Below, piece after piece: positions 16,438 through 35,729 of a stretch of 64,000 nt of DNA. A model generated the notes under the pieces. The model was not told the origin of the DNA and did not search any database. It was given only the letters and a program-made list of their open reading frames with translations. The translations under genes and the position numbers were made by a program. This DNA is from Dolomedes plantarius (Eukaryota > Arthropoda > Arachnida > Araneae > Dolomedidae). The stretch's first letter is position 1. Every line of letters begins with the position of its first letter. The stretch covers positions 65,179,577 through 65,243,576 of the forward strand of contig OU015497.1 in NCBI GenBank assembly GCA_907164885.2. The letters run 5' to 3'.

Positions 16438-16869
16438 TATTTTCCTTCCACATTCAAAATTAAATCAAACGAAATTACATTTTATGTATATCATACGGAA
16501 GAATAAATTTGTTTCGATTTTTTGCAAAAAAAGAAAAAATGTTCCGAACATTCTTTTTATCCATTTTTTTTTCATTTTCTAAGATTTTTACAAACAGTCG
16601 GAAAGAGAAAGGGCAAAAATATTTCTTTCACCAAAAAGAAAGTTTAAAATATCGATTCAGTGCCTTCTAAGGATATATTAGAAGTACAAACATAAGAAGA
16701 GGTATGAAAAAGACTCTAAAATCATGTCTTTTTATAACAACTTTGTTCGGTGGTAGACGTAATTGTTTATAAGATAAAGCATTTTGCATTTGATTTATAA
16801 ATCTCTGTGTAAGAGAAATCGCTATGTAAGAGAGATATCTTTATAAATAAATAAATGAATATATATATA
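16438..16869. other. AT-rich spacer between two Tc1 elements
   Basis: No feature seen apart from poly(A)/poly(T) runs and a short TA run at the right end. Confidence 0.6.
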
Positions 16870-18366
16870 CTAGTTATCAAAAATTAAGGAAAAATCCCAA
16901 GAAGAGGGATAACACGTTCAAAACTAGGCCAATCTGGTTAAAATTTGGATATGTTGTTAAGTAAAAGGTGATAAACAATACTACATTATGCAAAATAGTG
17001 ACGCTGCAGTCAGAATACGTCATTTGCGAGGAGCATAAACGTGCATGTCTCAGAGCTATTCGGCAATTGTCGCTGTGACGCTGAGGTTAGACATCTGGAA
17101 TAGCAAAATTGCAACAATGACATCCAGGCATTATTTGAAGGAAGAACTGCGATTCCGAGCTATTGGGAGACAAGAGGCAGGACAAAGTCAGACAGAAGAC
17201 GCCAGTTGGCTAAATGTACGTCTGTGGTTCATATACTTTAGCAACAATTTCTAATCACGGATTCAGCATCCAGGAGGTTCAGTCAAGGACGGCCATACGC
17301 TACCACGAGTACCGATGACCAAAATTTGTCATTATGAGCACGAAGGAATAGAACCGCAACTCCGTCTGTAAGCTCCGTCTGCAGATCCTCCCTCGCAGCA
17401 ACATCTGGAAGGTTGGTATCAACGTCAACCGTGCGTAGAAGGCTTCACGAAAGTGGTCTTCTTGCGAGGCGATCAGATATTTGCGTCCCGTTCATGGCAC
17501 GCCATAGGCGGGAACGTTTGCAGCGGGCACGTCAACATGTCCACTGGACACGTGATCAATGGAGGGCTGTTCTCTTTACGGATGAGTTCCGTTTAGCCTC
17601 CAAAGCAATAGTAGGCATATTTTGATTTGAAGAGAACCTGGAACTCGATTTCATCCATCATACATCCGTGAAAGTGATGCAAACAAATCAGGCAGTGTCT
17701 GTGTTTGATGTGGTATCTCTTTGGGTGGACGTACAGACCTCCATGTGTTTCCCCGTGGAAATGTGAATACTCACATCTATAGAGATCACATCATTGATGC
17801 TTATGTGCGCCCTTATGCCGGGGCAATAGGTGATGCTTTCGTGCTACAGGAGATAACGTGAGATCGCACAGGGCTTGCATCACGAATGCTTATCTTGAAC
17901 TGGAAACAATTCAGCTCATGGAGTGGTCAGCTCGTTCACCAGACCTGAATCCTATCGCGCTTGTTTGGGACGATTTAGGACGACATATAGTTGCTTTCAA
18001 TCCTCCTCCTAAGACCCTAGCTACAATTTCAACTGCTTTGAAAGAGCAATGGCTCTCACTTACTACCGAACTCATAGGCCGCATAATTGACAGCATCACG
18101 CATCGCTGTATGTGCTGTATTGCTTCTCGGGGGGATCATACGCCATATTAAAGGTCATTTTCCTTTATCAAACTGACAGATCCTATTTGTTCATTGTATA
18201 CATATGCTAGTTTCTATAGCACCATAACTGTCTGGCGATTTCTTTTTATGCTATTTTATACCTACCTATGTGTTGTATAAAGTGTATAAGTTTCATTAAA
18301 TTCTATGAGAAACTTTTTCGGTAATCGCTATTCTTTTTACTTTTCCTTAATTTTTTATAACCAGCG
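16870..18366 (+). mobile_element. Tc1-like transposon (family g), full length, 1497 bp
   Basis: The ends are CTAGTTATCAAAAATTAAGG on the left and, in reverse, CGCTGGTTATAAAAAATTAA on the right, with TA at both sides. The transposase on the plus strand belongs to the Tc1 family that I associate with spider genomes (HVHWTRDQWRAVLFTDE; CIASRGDHTPY). Confidence 0.87.
17117..18151 (+). pseudogene. Tc1 transposase (family g), catalytic Glu replaced by Ala
   Basis: From ATG 17117 the HTH part reads MTSRHYLKEELRFRAIGRQE. Shifts occur around 17215 and 17400, after which VSTSTVRRRLHESGLLARRS and the first catalytic Asp in AVLFTDEFRL are open. A stop follows at 17623, then SVCV and GISLGGRTDLHVFPRGNVN. 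The second Asp sits in DNVRSHRA just after another frameshift. The third motif reads SPDLNPIALVWDDLG, with Ala where Glu is expected. The C-terminus matches the family up to TAA 18149. Inactive. Confidence 0.87.
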
Positions 18367-22045
<3,679 letters not shown>

Positions 22046-22060
22046 TATATATATACATAC

Positions 22061-22116
<56 letters not shown>
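22046..22116. repeat. (TA)n microsatellite left of the 866-bp duplication
   Basis: A TA run with ATACATACG at its left end. The duplicated unit starts directly after it. Confidence 0.93.
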
Positions 22117-23787
<1,671 letters not shown>

Positions 23788-23789
<2 letters not shown>

Positions 23790-24049
23790 CAACACATATA
23801 TACGTATATATATACAAAAAAGGTAAGCAACGATAAGTGATTCTACGTTAATAACCCGCGGAAATTTAGTTAGAAGAGACTACCTGAATTTTTTGTCCTT
23901 AGGTTAATATTGAGGTGAGCAAATGCAATAGGGTTAGTACACATAAGCCGTAAGAGCGATATTAACATTTCTCGTAAGTTCCATGTTATAAAATAAATAT
24001 GTTTTTCTTTTTCTGCACATGTTTCTTTTTTCACAGCAATAAGTCTCCT
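23788..24049. other. Unassigned AT-rich sequence
   Basis: No feature seen. Confidence 0.5.
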
Positions 24050-24330
24050 TACGAGAAACCTATACAAGATTTTCTCACATGCAGAAAAATCTTAAATCGC
24101 GGCTGGAGGTTTAAATATGGGTAATTACTATAGTTGTTATTAACCTATACAAGGTTTAAATTTCCCCCGTGATTTTGTACAGAAAAATCTTGAGTCGCGG
24201 CTGAAGGTTTAAATATGGGTAATTACCAAAGTTATGGTAAACCTGTATAAGTTATAAATTTCCCTCGTGACTTTGTACAGGAAAATCTTAAATCGTGGCT
24301 GGAGGTTTAAATATGGGTAATTAACAAAGT
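24050..24330. repeat. 98-bp tandem repeat, three units
   Basis: The block AGAAAAATCTT-A-TCGCGGCTG, continuing GAGGTTTAAATATGGGTAAT, starts at about 24082, 24180 and 24278, giving a period of 98 bp. The copies differ at scattered positions, so the array is moderately old. No coding function is apparent. Confidence 0.85.
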
Positions 24331-25580
24331 TAATAATCTTTTAATAATACAAAATGCTGTTAAATTCTTTTGAGTAGTCTACTTAAAATGTATACCATTT
24401 TTCCTTATTCTTTGCACGCCTTATTTTACTTCATTATTACTCAATTATACAAATATACTTTTCGTCACAATCTGGGTTACAGAAACTGGAAATTGTTAAA
24501 TTTAGAATACGGAGGTCCTATAGCTTCTAATGCGATTGTGGCATATGGTAATTTATTTAATTAAATTAAATTCTTTTTGGTTACTGATTTCATTTTTAAA
24601 AATATTAATTTTCAAACTGACTCGTAATATTTCAATCTGTTATTTCTTATTCAAAGCAAATATATACCAAATATGTTTTTTTGTACTTTTATATATAAAA
24701 TTGTAGATCTATACGATCATACTTAACGTTTAATCATGTTGGGGCTTTTTCCAATCAAATATATCTGTGTACCAGTACAAATAATCTTATTTAAAAATTC
24801 AGTAATTATATAACAGTTTCAAATAGTTATATTTTGCTGCGTATGGTTTAATTTCTTACTAGTTTAAAAAATAAACGCACGTATTCTTTAGATATTTTTA
24901 TAAGATGCATGTCACAAACATCTGCCAGAAGATATATTTTTGAAATGTTGTGCTTTAAATATCAAACTATTTGAAACTGTGCCTACATCCTTCCTATAGC
25001 TTTTATGAATAAGATAAAATCCAGGTGGTTTAATGGGCATGAAATATGAACTTAAAAAATTTAAGTCATATTTTATATGGATTCCAATGATTATACACAC
25101 ACACACACGCTATATATATGTATATATATATGAATATGTATAAATGTGCAGAGAAAGAACCCAGGGTTAAAGACTATTTTTGCCACCCAAAGTGATCTAA
25201 CTATTAAAATAATGCGAAGAGTCAGTCAGTTGCCTAAGTTCAGCTGAGTGGGAACTTAACTCACATTATGAGATAAGAGTGTTGCGTTAGAGAAGGTTTA
25301 TATTACATTGAATGTAGAGCTACCTTAAAACTGCAATGGACGAAGTAAAAAGGAAATGGGTGTAATAAGACTAAATATTAAATAATCAACTAACAATAAT
25401 ATAAATTAATTCATTAAAATTAAGAACGTTCAAGTATTAACGCTATTAAAATAATAATTAAAATATAATAAACTGTAAATAATAATTGATTAACTTTTAG
25501 CCAACGGGGCCTATTTTTCCGATTATCTCTTTAGAATGAGAAATTTCATTCCCCCTTTGTAAGAGCGGCTACTATGGGGA

Positions 25581-25583
<3 letters not shown>
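24331..25583. other. AT-rich region without recognised features
   Basis: A short (CA)n/(TA)n patch occurs at 25095-25130. No protein or RNA gene found. Confidence 0.5.

Positions 25584-25619
<36 letters not shown>
25584..25619. repeat. (TA)n microsatellite at the end of a family-a Tc1
   Basis: A short pure TA run. The transposon terminus CATGTGGTTATC follows directly. Confidence 0.93.
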
Positions 25620-25622
<3 letters not shown>

Positions 25623-26395
25623 GTGGTTATCAAAATAATGGAAACATTAAGGAATAACACGAAATTTTTCATTAATATGGCATAGGACCATCTATGGCAT
25701 TTAATACCACCTGAATTCACTAAGGAAATGAATTATGCAAGTCATGAATACTGGTTAATGGAATATTATACCATTCTTTAAGGATAAATCGTCAATGTTC
25801 CCGTAGAGATGCTGATGGTGGATATCCATTTCTGACTCTCTTCTCTAAAGCAGACCACAGCCGTTTTATGATATTGAGGTTTAGGGACTGTGCAGTCCTG
25901 AAAAGATGTTTGACTTGGTCTTTATGTTCCTCAAACCACGACCTAACACGTCTATCTGTATGGATCGGAGCATTATTATCGTGAAGAACGCTATCTCCTG
26001 CTTGAAACAATTTTTGCACCATAAGATGGATCTGGTCGGCTAAACGTTCGACATAGTCCCTCCCAATCAATCTCCCTTTCACGATTACAATAGATCCCTT
26101 TTGAAAACTATGAGATGGCCGCCGAAACCCTGAGAAATGTCCCTCCATGTTTGACAGTTGACATGGGAGAACATGATGATAAGCTTGTGTAGGTGTTCTT
26201 CAGACGTACGCACGTCCTGTTGCGGGGGAAGAAGTAAACAATAATTCATTTAGCCAACTGTTATATTTTGATGCATCACTCGACCAGAATAAGTGTGGAA
26301 CCACTGTAGAGGACGTTTTGTTTCCACATCTGTTACAAGTGGCTTGGGAATTAATTACTTTGCCATAAATGTTTTGTTTGTGAAGTTTTGTTGTG
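25620..26395 (-). mobile_element. Tc1-like transposon (family a), 3' two thirds
   Basis: The 3' end (left) carries CATGTGGTTATCAAAATAAT, the same terminal repeat as the element ending at 510. Recognisable transposase extends to about 26395 on the minus strand. No 5' inverted repeat was found to the right, so the copy is 5'-truncated or too decayed. Confidence 0.8.
25792..26395 (-). pseudogene. Tc1 transposase (family a), decayed DDE domain
   Basis: The clearest stretch is minus 26148-25792: VIVKGRLIGRDYVERLADQI, then LHDNNAPIHTDRRVRSWFEE and LNIIKRLWSALEKRVRNGYP. The second catalytic Asp is kept in LHDN. At the third position the usual I-E-x-L-W reads IIKRLW, so Glu has become Lys. Upstream, in other frames, lie FWSSDASKYNSW (a degenerate first-Asp motif, SDESKFN in relatives) and TKLHKQNIYGKV. 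Dead. Confidence 0.8.
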
Positions 26396-28481
26396 ATGAC
26401 AATTAATAGTTTTAGAAATAATTAACGTTTATATTAATATCGGGTAATGAGATAATTAAATTAGTAAAGTAAGTAAGTAAGTAAGTAAATTTTAGTAACG
26501 GTTGTGCTTTGTTTTAATCAATTTATTAAGCCTCTGCTAAATATATGTGAGGGTTAAACCTGTGGTGATCAAACATTAATTGATTTGATTAATGTCATAA
26601 CATTTGGAGAAGTGTGCGCAAATTTCTCTAAATGTTTTGACATTGAGAAGAATTAAGCTGAAATAGATCATCACATGTTACACCTTATTGTTAAATATAT
26701 TGATAAATTAATAAGCCTTATTTATAAACCTTGTGAGTGGCTGGTACGGTTTTTGGCTGGCGGTTTTTAATTTAAATGGTATAAGTTTTAGAAATAGTTA
26801 TTGTTTTCTTTCTGTCCGAAAAACTGACTCTGTGCCTAGGGACAGGCTTCGTTCGCTATCTTTTGCTGTCCTTGGGAATTTGATATGCCCGGTCTTCGCC
26901 ATTTTCTTCGTGATGCACAACCAAGCCCCCCCCCCCTCATGCCAGAGAGGAGAGAGGACTGGAATACCAGAACGGGCGGAGGGGTACAGCGTCCTGTGGA
27001 TGGCGGTAGCTCGGAGAAAATGTAATATGGCGTTGGTACGAGTTCAGAAGAGGAAATAAAATTAGACGACAGTTCCAGAAGATAGAAAATGGTGGCCTGC
27101 AACCTTTCACTCGAACCTGATGTCCCAAATAGTTGTCGTGCTGGCCGACTCTTTGCAATCATGCGGGCTGCGGACAACTACAAAATTTTGGAGCGGTGAC
27201 TCGGGAGCGGGGAAGTTGGAAAAAGAATTTTTTCGGGAGCCTGAACTGGTGGCGAGGGGAGCGGGCGAACCAAGCTGGGGGCCTCCCGGCCCAGGAGGCT
27301 CTGGCCTCGGGACGTTGCCAAGATCCCGGAGATTGACGATGGCCACGGGGGAATTACCCTTTTCCTTTCCTTTTCTTTCTGTAAATTCTATCCTTAAACT
27401 CTCTCCTTTTTGAAAGCTGCAGCAGAATCATTAAGATTCAATTTAAATTTAAAATTTATTTATGATTAGCAATTATACATAGAATAAATAAGTTTTTATT
27501 CGCCAGCCACTTCTTTTTTGAGTATTGAAATTTTCATTGTATTTATTTGATTGTGTTGAGAAGATATGAATTTTAGTTTTACAGCAATTGTATTATTGAT
27601 AATTGAATACTGGTATGTCGGAAATATGCTGATTAGAATTGATTACCAGATTGATGGTTATAATGTCAGTGAAATTGTTAATAAATTGTTATTATTAGTT
27701 TGTAAAGCTGTGTCATGTCGGTCCTTGCCTTTTTAGTTAATTTTCTGATTTTTAGCTTTAGGTTTTTTATTTCAGCAGATTTGAAGCCTTTTCTTTTAGG
27801 TGAAGTAATTTTATTTCTAGGTGTTCTCCAAGGTTAGATAAGTAAATTTATTAGATATAATTTCTCCTTTTATTTTTGGCTCATTAATCGCCACAGTGAT
27901 GCAACAGTGCATCGAACCTAGGGTAAATTTTAATTATTATATGTTTATGGGTTATTGCTACGTGACACAACGCAAAAACACAACGCAAGTCCTTAAAATG
28001 TACTAACCACTAATGGCTAATGGCATATATTGTACTTAAATTTAACTGAAACGCAGTATTAATTGTAAATTGAAGTAAATTGATATTAAAGATTGTAAAG
28101 AGTAATTCTAACTTAATTAATTAGTTAATTAAAATATTAAGATTTAAATAACCCCCCAACACAAATATCAACGTCACAGTTTTCACTTACCTGTAATGAC
28201 TGGTACTGGAACATGCAGATTTAGATGGAGCTCTATGGTCCCTTTGGCTGCAGTTGATTTTTTTTTATGTCACAATCCGCTTCAACACCCGTCAGTCTCC
28301 CTCACTTAGCTGTCACTTTCGTCCACTAATCTGTTTCACAGAGGATGTCTTGCTGTGCACCCTGAATGCCATCAGGACTTCCGGTACCATAGCTCGGTAA
28401 ACACCCGAAACCATGAGGATGTTGTAACAGATACTCCAATTAGAAGCGCTTCAACAATTTGTCCTCTCTACACTGTTCCCT

Positions 28482-28486
<5 letters not shown>
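26396..28486. other. Unassigned 2.1 kb with a GC-rich island
   Basis: It starts AT-rich, with a (GTAA)n run at 26466-26487. Bases 26930-27340 are much richer in G+C than anything else in the window and open in several frames, but no translation is recognisable (for example Pro/Gly/Ser-rich 27120-27413). The island could be a retroelement leader, a first exon or a CpG-rich regulatory segment. AT-rich sequence follows. Confidence 0.4.
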
Positions 28487-29814
<1,328 letters not shown>

Positions 29815-29990
29815 CCACTCAAATGGTATAGTGATTAGCGTTTTGGGTTCAAATCCCGAGAAAGGCTAAGACGTCCTCGTGATTTCCCCTTATACAGTGA
29901 AATGTTGGCTCACCCAAGTGGTACACCCATAGTAAAGTAGTCAGCAAGAATTAGCGGTGATGGGCGGATGTCAAAACCAGTGCTTGCCGC
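29815..29990 (+). repeat. tRNA-derived SINE-like fragment
   Basis: An A-box-like TGGTATAGTGATTAGCG (29824-29840) is followed only 5 bp later by a perfect B box GGTTCAAATCC (29846-29856). The anticodon region of the parental tRNA must therefore have been deleted. The following body includes TGGCTCACCCAAGTGGTACA. No poly(A) tail is obvious. It cannot be a functional tRNA. Confidence 0.5.
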
Positions 29991-31599
29991 AATGAAAAAT
30001 AATATATTCCTTTCATTGTAAGTTACTACTATTGAAGGAAATATGATGCAAGCAAATGAATCAATATTTAACTTACCGCACACAACAAGGCGTCCCGCGT
30101 TGCCCATATTGTTCGACAGATCTGTACAGTCCGTTCGGCGCCCAGGCCCATACTAATCTGAACCGAACAGGGGAAATGAACCCTAGGCTGAGTTTGCAGG
30201 TATTGCTACGCAGCGTCTGGTCTTCAGGTACTTCATGCGTGTGGCCTAACCGTCCGGGACGCTTATTATGCCGAATTGCCACACACAACAACCAGTTATG
30301 AGTTAATTTCCACTTTTTCTGTAACACAGGCCTGAAAAAAAAAAATTTAAAGCAGTTTGTACTTTGATAACTGATTTCTATGTATTTTGCAGTGCTGATT
30401 TCAAAAATGAAATACTTTTTTTTTCTATCACGTCAGGTTATCTCACAAAAAGGGTGTGTATTTTGGATGAAAAACTCCGTTTAATGCCATTTTGTACATT
30501 TTTTCTAAAGGTTCTAAATTTTAGTAAACACATAAAACATGCCATTTTTTATATTTACACAATAGAATATTGAAAAAAGTGCATGACTATAGAGTTTAGA
30601 GTTCTTGAAGAAGCGTTTTCGCTTCACATTAAAACTTATTATATTGCTCTTTGTCATAGGGACATGACAGTAGTGTCACGGCCAGGGGCAGGAGCATTGA
30701 AAAGTACAGGACAAAGTAAAATAATTGTTAAATGCAAGAAAGAAACATGGCAAATGACGGGCAATAAAAGAGAAGGGAAGAAAGCCAGCAATATACCGAA
30801 ACGAAATTTAGAGATTGTGTCTGTAGCAAGAAATAGAAGATAAAAGTTGAAGAGAGTGAGTTGCACGAATAGAAGAAAAGAAAATTTATGATGGCTATAA
30901 AACAGGCCACCCTGCTTCAAGCCGAAGAATGGGAAAGTTAAATTTGAGGGAGAATTTTATAAATCCCGCCCTCGATGCGCATTGGTAAAAAGGGGATTGA
31001 GAAGAGGCAGCCACGGACGAATGGCGATACCATGGTAAGAACATGACCAATGGAAATTATAAGAGGCGGAGTCAACATTAATAAGAAAATAGTATGAAAT
31101 GAGAAATAGAGGAAGGCAGAGATAACCTAACAATTCAGAGTTAGTCAGAAGTTTTTTAGATATAGAAGTGGTGTCGAGGCACATATACCTATGAGGAGGG
31201 TGAGTTAGAAGTTTGGAGATACAAGTTGTCGAGCACCCAGTATCCCGTGCCGAGGGTCTGCAAGGAGTGATGGAGTAAGATAATCGACGATGAGAGTAGA
31301 GTGTCTGCTATGACTTACGGAACCTTATACCAGACAAGAAAGTTCCCTAGTTCCGTGCGATGAGAAATACAACGAAGTTCGACATTACGAATGCCAGCTG
31401 CCCATAGAGATTCAACAGTCATCTTCCGAGGTACCGACTTTGCGTTTCCTTTTTATATTGCTATCATTGCTTCTCAGTGTGTAGCCATAATAATTAATAT
31501 AGAGCGCGATAAGTATGTAGTTGGAATATAAGATGTTAAGGAGATGACCGATAATTCGTACAAACAATTTAATATGATGTTATGCTTATATATATCAAT
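29991..31599. other. Unassigned sequence, locally GC-balanced
   Basis: Bases 30085-30290 are open on both strands for about 80 codons without recognisable similarity. Bases 30880-31450 have a TATAAA-like start and balanced composition and could be an old LTR or a gene leader, but no partner repeat was found in the window. Confidence 0.4.
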
Positions 31600-31910
31600 T
31601 AATTTAGTAGTAATAAAGTTAAGAGTAATGTGTAGATGCAGTACGACAGATTGTCATAATAATTGAATGAATTAAATATATGTGTCGTAGTAATGAAGTT
31701 GAGAGTAATACGTGTAGATGAAGTACGAAAGATTGTCAGAATAATTGAATGAATTAAATATATGTGTCGTAGTAATGAAATTGAGAGTAATATGTGTAGA
31801 TGAAGTACGAAGGATTGTAATGATAACTGAATGAATTAAATATAGGTGTTGTGGTGAATTAATTTAGTAGGAATGAAGTTGTGAATAATGTATAAATGCC
31901 GGAGGAAATA
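31600..31910. repeat. About 80-bp tandem repeat, three to four units
   Basis: GTAGTAATGAAGTTGAGAGT and ATTGAATGAATTAAATATAT recur at about 80-bp intervals (starting about 31606, 31687 and 31768, with a weaker fourth at about 31848). No coding function seen. Confidence 0.85.
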
Positions 31911-32101
31911 ATTAGTAACTTGTAGCGTATTATTTATGTGTTAATAATCAATAAATTAATTTGTCAGTATAAACCAGAGTTGTTTCCATTATTTGGGAAT
32001 CACAATCAATCAATGTACTAACTACAATCTTTAAGCAATGAATTTAAAATCATAATTACAACATTAGTAAGTATAATTCATATTCTAATAAACCCCCAAC
32101 A

Positions 32102-32338
32102 TTATAATTGACAATTCACTGCCACACTCTTCCTGCTGTGGACAGCTTGAGGATCGTCCCTTTTTAATATTCAGCAGTAATCCGCTATCATGTTAGCTTT
32201 AAATCCTCCTTGGTACCTTTTGTCCCATTTCCTTGATATCTTGATGGAACACTTCTCCCTGCTCTTCACTGACATCACCAAGATTTACAGGGTAGAAGTC
32301 AAGGTGTGTGTGGAGAAAATTAACTTTTATGCTCATAC
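32102..32338 (-). pseudogene. Repeat-family protein (HLDFYPVNLG motif), C-terminal part, split by a Helitron
   Basis: Minus-strand translation from the Helitron junction reads MSIKVNFLHTHLDFYPVNLG, then EEQGEVFHQDIKEMGQK, and after a one-base shift GGFKANMIADYC. A TGA follows in place of Trp, then ILKRDDPQAVHSRKS, with TAA at 32102-32104. The N-terminal continuation is at 43180-43686: joining the two across the Helitron restores G-C-N-M-S in frame. I recognise this as a multi-copy arthropod protein family found in repetitive DNA, but I cannot name its function. The copy was dead or died after the insertion. Confidence 0.75.
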
Positions 32339-33978
32339 TATCTGAAGTACCCGGCGTTGCCCGGGATTTAAAGAATGTTTGTTAACCAAAATCAATTTAA
32401 AATTTAACACAGTATAAATAACATAGAAAAAATATATGTGAAATGTTATACACATCTAAGAATTTAAGAATTTCAGCCTTTCATCATTGTAGCACTAAAA
32501 TCTGAAAAGTAAAAATGTCAAATTGTCTAATGTTTGTTAACCAAAATGAATTTAAAATTAAACACGGTTAAATATCATAGAAAAAAACATGTGAAATCTT
32601 ATACACATGAATAAAATAAAAACCCAATAAAAAATATATAAAATTTTAATAAACTCCTCAGAATTCAGCTAGATTTAGCGTTTTATCCTTTGGGCAAAAA
32701 AAGAAGCTGAAATTACAGATTTAGCAGAAATTTCCAATAGAACCATGAAATGACTCGAGCGTTGCCTCTTAAAAAATGAAGTGTTTGATTGAGAGCAGCA
32801 AATCGTTCAACTCCTCTCCACATTAAACTCCTATAAACATCCTCTACATATTAAATTCCTTTTCTCTCCATAATTAACTCCTCAGAATTTTGGTATATTC
32901 AGCCTTTCATCATAGTACCACTAAAAACTGAATCATCCTCTCCAGAAATATAAATTTATTAATTACAATAATTAAACTCACAAAAATGTATAGATTACAT
33001 AAAAGTTTTTTAACCAACATTTGAATAATTCGTAAACGAAAAAGCATATGAAAATAAAGATAATAAGAACTTTCGAAATCGAAATTAACTACCCTTAATA
33101 TTTAATTAATAAAAAACCAACATAATATGAATAAAAACGATAGTTGCTTAAAAGTATATGAAAATAAAGCTATTATAAAGATAATAATAAAAAAAGCATA
33201 TGAAAATAATGCTCGCGCATGAAGTTAACGTTGCGATATAAACATAGTAATAATAATATAAACCACGTGCATAAAATATTTAGCTTTTCAAGCGAAATAA
33301 ATTAATTTTTAGAAAAAAACTACTTTTAATCGAGAAATTAAATACATTGCACAAAATTTTGATTTTACCAACTTTCTACCCTACAATTTACACCCTACTT
33401 CTTTGAAGTTCGGTGTTGAAACATCCTCTTTGAAAAATTTACGCCCTACTTCTTTTTTTAAATAGGGTGTAAATATAAAGTTTTAACAGCCAATTGAATG
33501 CCAGTTAAAAATGATTGTTCTTTAAAATCATATGAATATTACGGTATTATAAAGATAATAAAAAAAGCATAGGAAAATAATGCATACGCATGAAGTTAAC
33601 GTTACTATATAAAGATAGTAATAATAATCTATATATATAAAACAGTTCCGTAACTGACTGACTGACTGACTGGCATACAACGTACAGACCAAACCGCGGG
33701 ACCTAAAGGGCTGAAATTTTGCATGGCGATTCTTCTTATAGTGTAGGGGTGCACTAAGAAAGATTTTTGAAAATTCTTCTTAGATATTTTAAAATTAAAT
33801 TTTTAATTTGTTTTAGTAACTTTTTTTACGTTTGCATTTAAAATAATAATTTGAGGGTTATAAAATTTATATCACGAAAAAGATCAGAAAAATTCCTTTA
33901 AAATGAAATCTTTTTCGAATCTTTACCTCCATTTTATGATTTTTGGTAAATTTTTAAAGATTAATTCTTAGAATTTAA

Positions 33979-35372
33979 CCTCTTACATGCCGCACTATGA
34001 TCCAGGAATAAAGTACCATATTTTGCTGCGTAACTTTGGTCGATAACTTCCAGGAAGTCGGTCCAACAGGTGAACTCCACCCATTCCTTTATTATATAAT
34101 TTTATAATGTAAGGAAAATCAACTTTTTTTATCTCGGACATATCTTTTGTTCTTCCTAATGGTTCATGAGTGATAAAATTTGATGTAATATATACAACAG
34201 AACTATCGTTCCAATGGCACATATAAACTTCTCCATCGCATCGGTAATCAAATTCTCCAAGTTGAAATTTAGACATTTCTTTTGCTGTTTTAAGAGGACA
34301 TTGTCCCATTATAGAATCTCGTACTATGCCGATTGCCTTAAAGCCTTTGTTAGATGAATCTGTCAGCAGACTGTGCGATGTAAAAAGTTGTAAAAAAATA
34401 TGTGTTTCTTTGGATTGTCAATAAAATCCAAGCAGCAAATTTTCCTGTTTCGAACTTTTACCACCGTAGATAGACATAGCATAAGGATAACCATTTGCTG
34501 AGCAGATCATCCAAACTTTGAAACGAAAGCGAATTGGCTTTCCACATATGAACACCTTAGCCGAACGATGTCCATAACACGGAAACATGGATTCATCGAT
34601 ACTCATATTTTCATGAAAAAATCCAAATTGACGAAAATTTTTTCCAATCTCTTTATAAAATGTTTCATAATTTATCACATGGTTCCAATTTACTATTATC
34701 AACAATGTTGAAATACTTTTTTAACATCCGAAATTAATTTCTGGGCATTGTATTGCTAACAATTAGGATATGGAAATCTTCCTGAGAGCTCCAATGTGTA
34801 TTTTCATCAGTTACTGAGTGGTAGCCACAAAACAACAGTAATCCAAGAAACTGCTGAATGTCATTTGCATCGATGTCCAAAGAGTCTCCTTTTTGTAGGG
34901 ATACAGCTTTGTAACTTCGGCTGAATTTTCTAAGTAATCAGACGGCAGAATCACTGATCGCGTGTGATATCACTGATTTTGTATATCGTTACATACCAAT
35001 GATCCTTTTTTGGAACATTGCATTTTTAAGCAGTCTTGAGAAACTATTTCTTGTTATTATTTTAATTTATTTTATTAACTCGTTAAAATTGTCCTTTGCA
35101 AGTACGATGGGGAAATTTTTGGGTGGATTTGAATTTTCAGGTATTTTATAAAATTTCTTTTCTTACGAACTGTAAAAATTGTAAAAAAAAAGCCGATCTT
35201 TAGAAATTTTTCTACGCTAAAATATTTATATTTGAAAAAAAAATTATATCTAAAAATCAATCATGCCTTCTGTAATAAACGGTATTTTTTTCAAAATGTA
35301 AGACATCACAGTTTATTTTTAAAAAAATATTAAACATGATGTTCCAAAAAAGAAACATTGGCATGTAAAAGG
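33979..35372 (-). mobile_element. piggyBac element, 1394 bp, TTAA duplication, inside Helitron B
   Basis: TTAA stands on both sides (33975-33978 and 35373-35376). The inverted ends are CCTCTTACATGCC and, in reverse, CCTTTTACATGCC. The second Helitron B copy has one TTAA at this point (GAATTTAATTTATTAAATGC, about 55984), the empty site. The element is shorter than usual piggyBac (about 2.4 kb). The N-terminal half of the transposase is missing. Confidence 0.92.
33995..34720 (-). pseudogene. piggyBac transposase (PGBD-like) remnant, one catalytic Asp lost
   Basis: Minus 34705-34418 gives FGFFHENMSIDESMFPCYGH (the Asp of SIDES is the first DDD residue) and SAKVFICGKPIRFRFKVW. After a frameshift, minus 34309-33995 gives QCPLKTAKEMSKFQLGEFDY, WNDSSVVYITSNF and YNKGMGGVHLLDRL. 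The conserved GGVD is GGVH, so the third catalytic Asp is replaced by His. The second Asp region (DNFF...) is broken. The Cys-rich C-terminal zinc domain is not found. Confidence 0.88.
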
Positions 35373-35729
35373 TTAATTTATTAAACGCTGATCACGTGCA
35401 TTCTTTTTCCGGTACTTTAAATAAATTTATCGTCACATAACAACGAAATAGACAAAAAAATAATTTTTTCTTGCTAATGCGGCAGACGATTCGACATTAT
35501 CCAAAAAAAATTAAAATCATGTTAAATATGTTTCTCAAACTGTACTATATTAACTATACTATATTCTTTAGTATGTCCTATGAGATTTAATTTGAATATT
35601 TTCTTCTACATTATTTTGTCTATAAAAATAACCCTTACGATTTTTTTATAAATATATTATTTTGTTTTTTTTACATCATTTGTATACATTGATCGCCGTA
35701 CTTATTTTATATATATATATATATATATA

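Noticed and set aside
26733..27413. Overlapping frames of 67-113 codons on both strands
   Set aside because: They arise from a GC-rich block poor in stop codons; no translation resembles a known domain and none is supported by context.
29820..29860. Functional tRNA gene
   Set aside because: A and B boxes are only 5 bp apart, leaving no room for an anticodon arm.
30850..32101. Solo LTR
   Set aside because: TATA-like and AATAAA-like motifs are present, but no TG/CA ends, duplication or partner copy could be identified.
32339..33627. Helitron A arms as a LINE or SINE, because of the CCCGGCGTTGCCCGGG motif and GATA tail
   Set aside because: The ends fit a Helitron (TC start, 3' hairpin, CTRR-like end, A/T insertion without duplication) and no reverse transcriptase or poly(A) is present.
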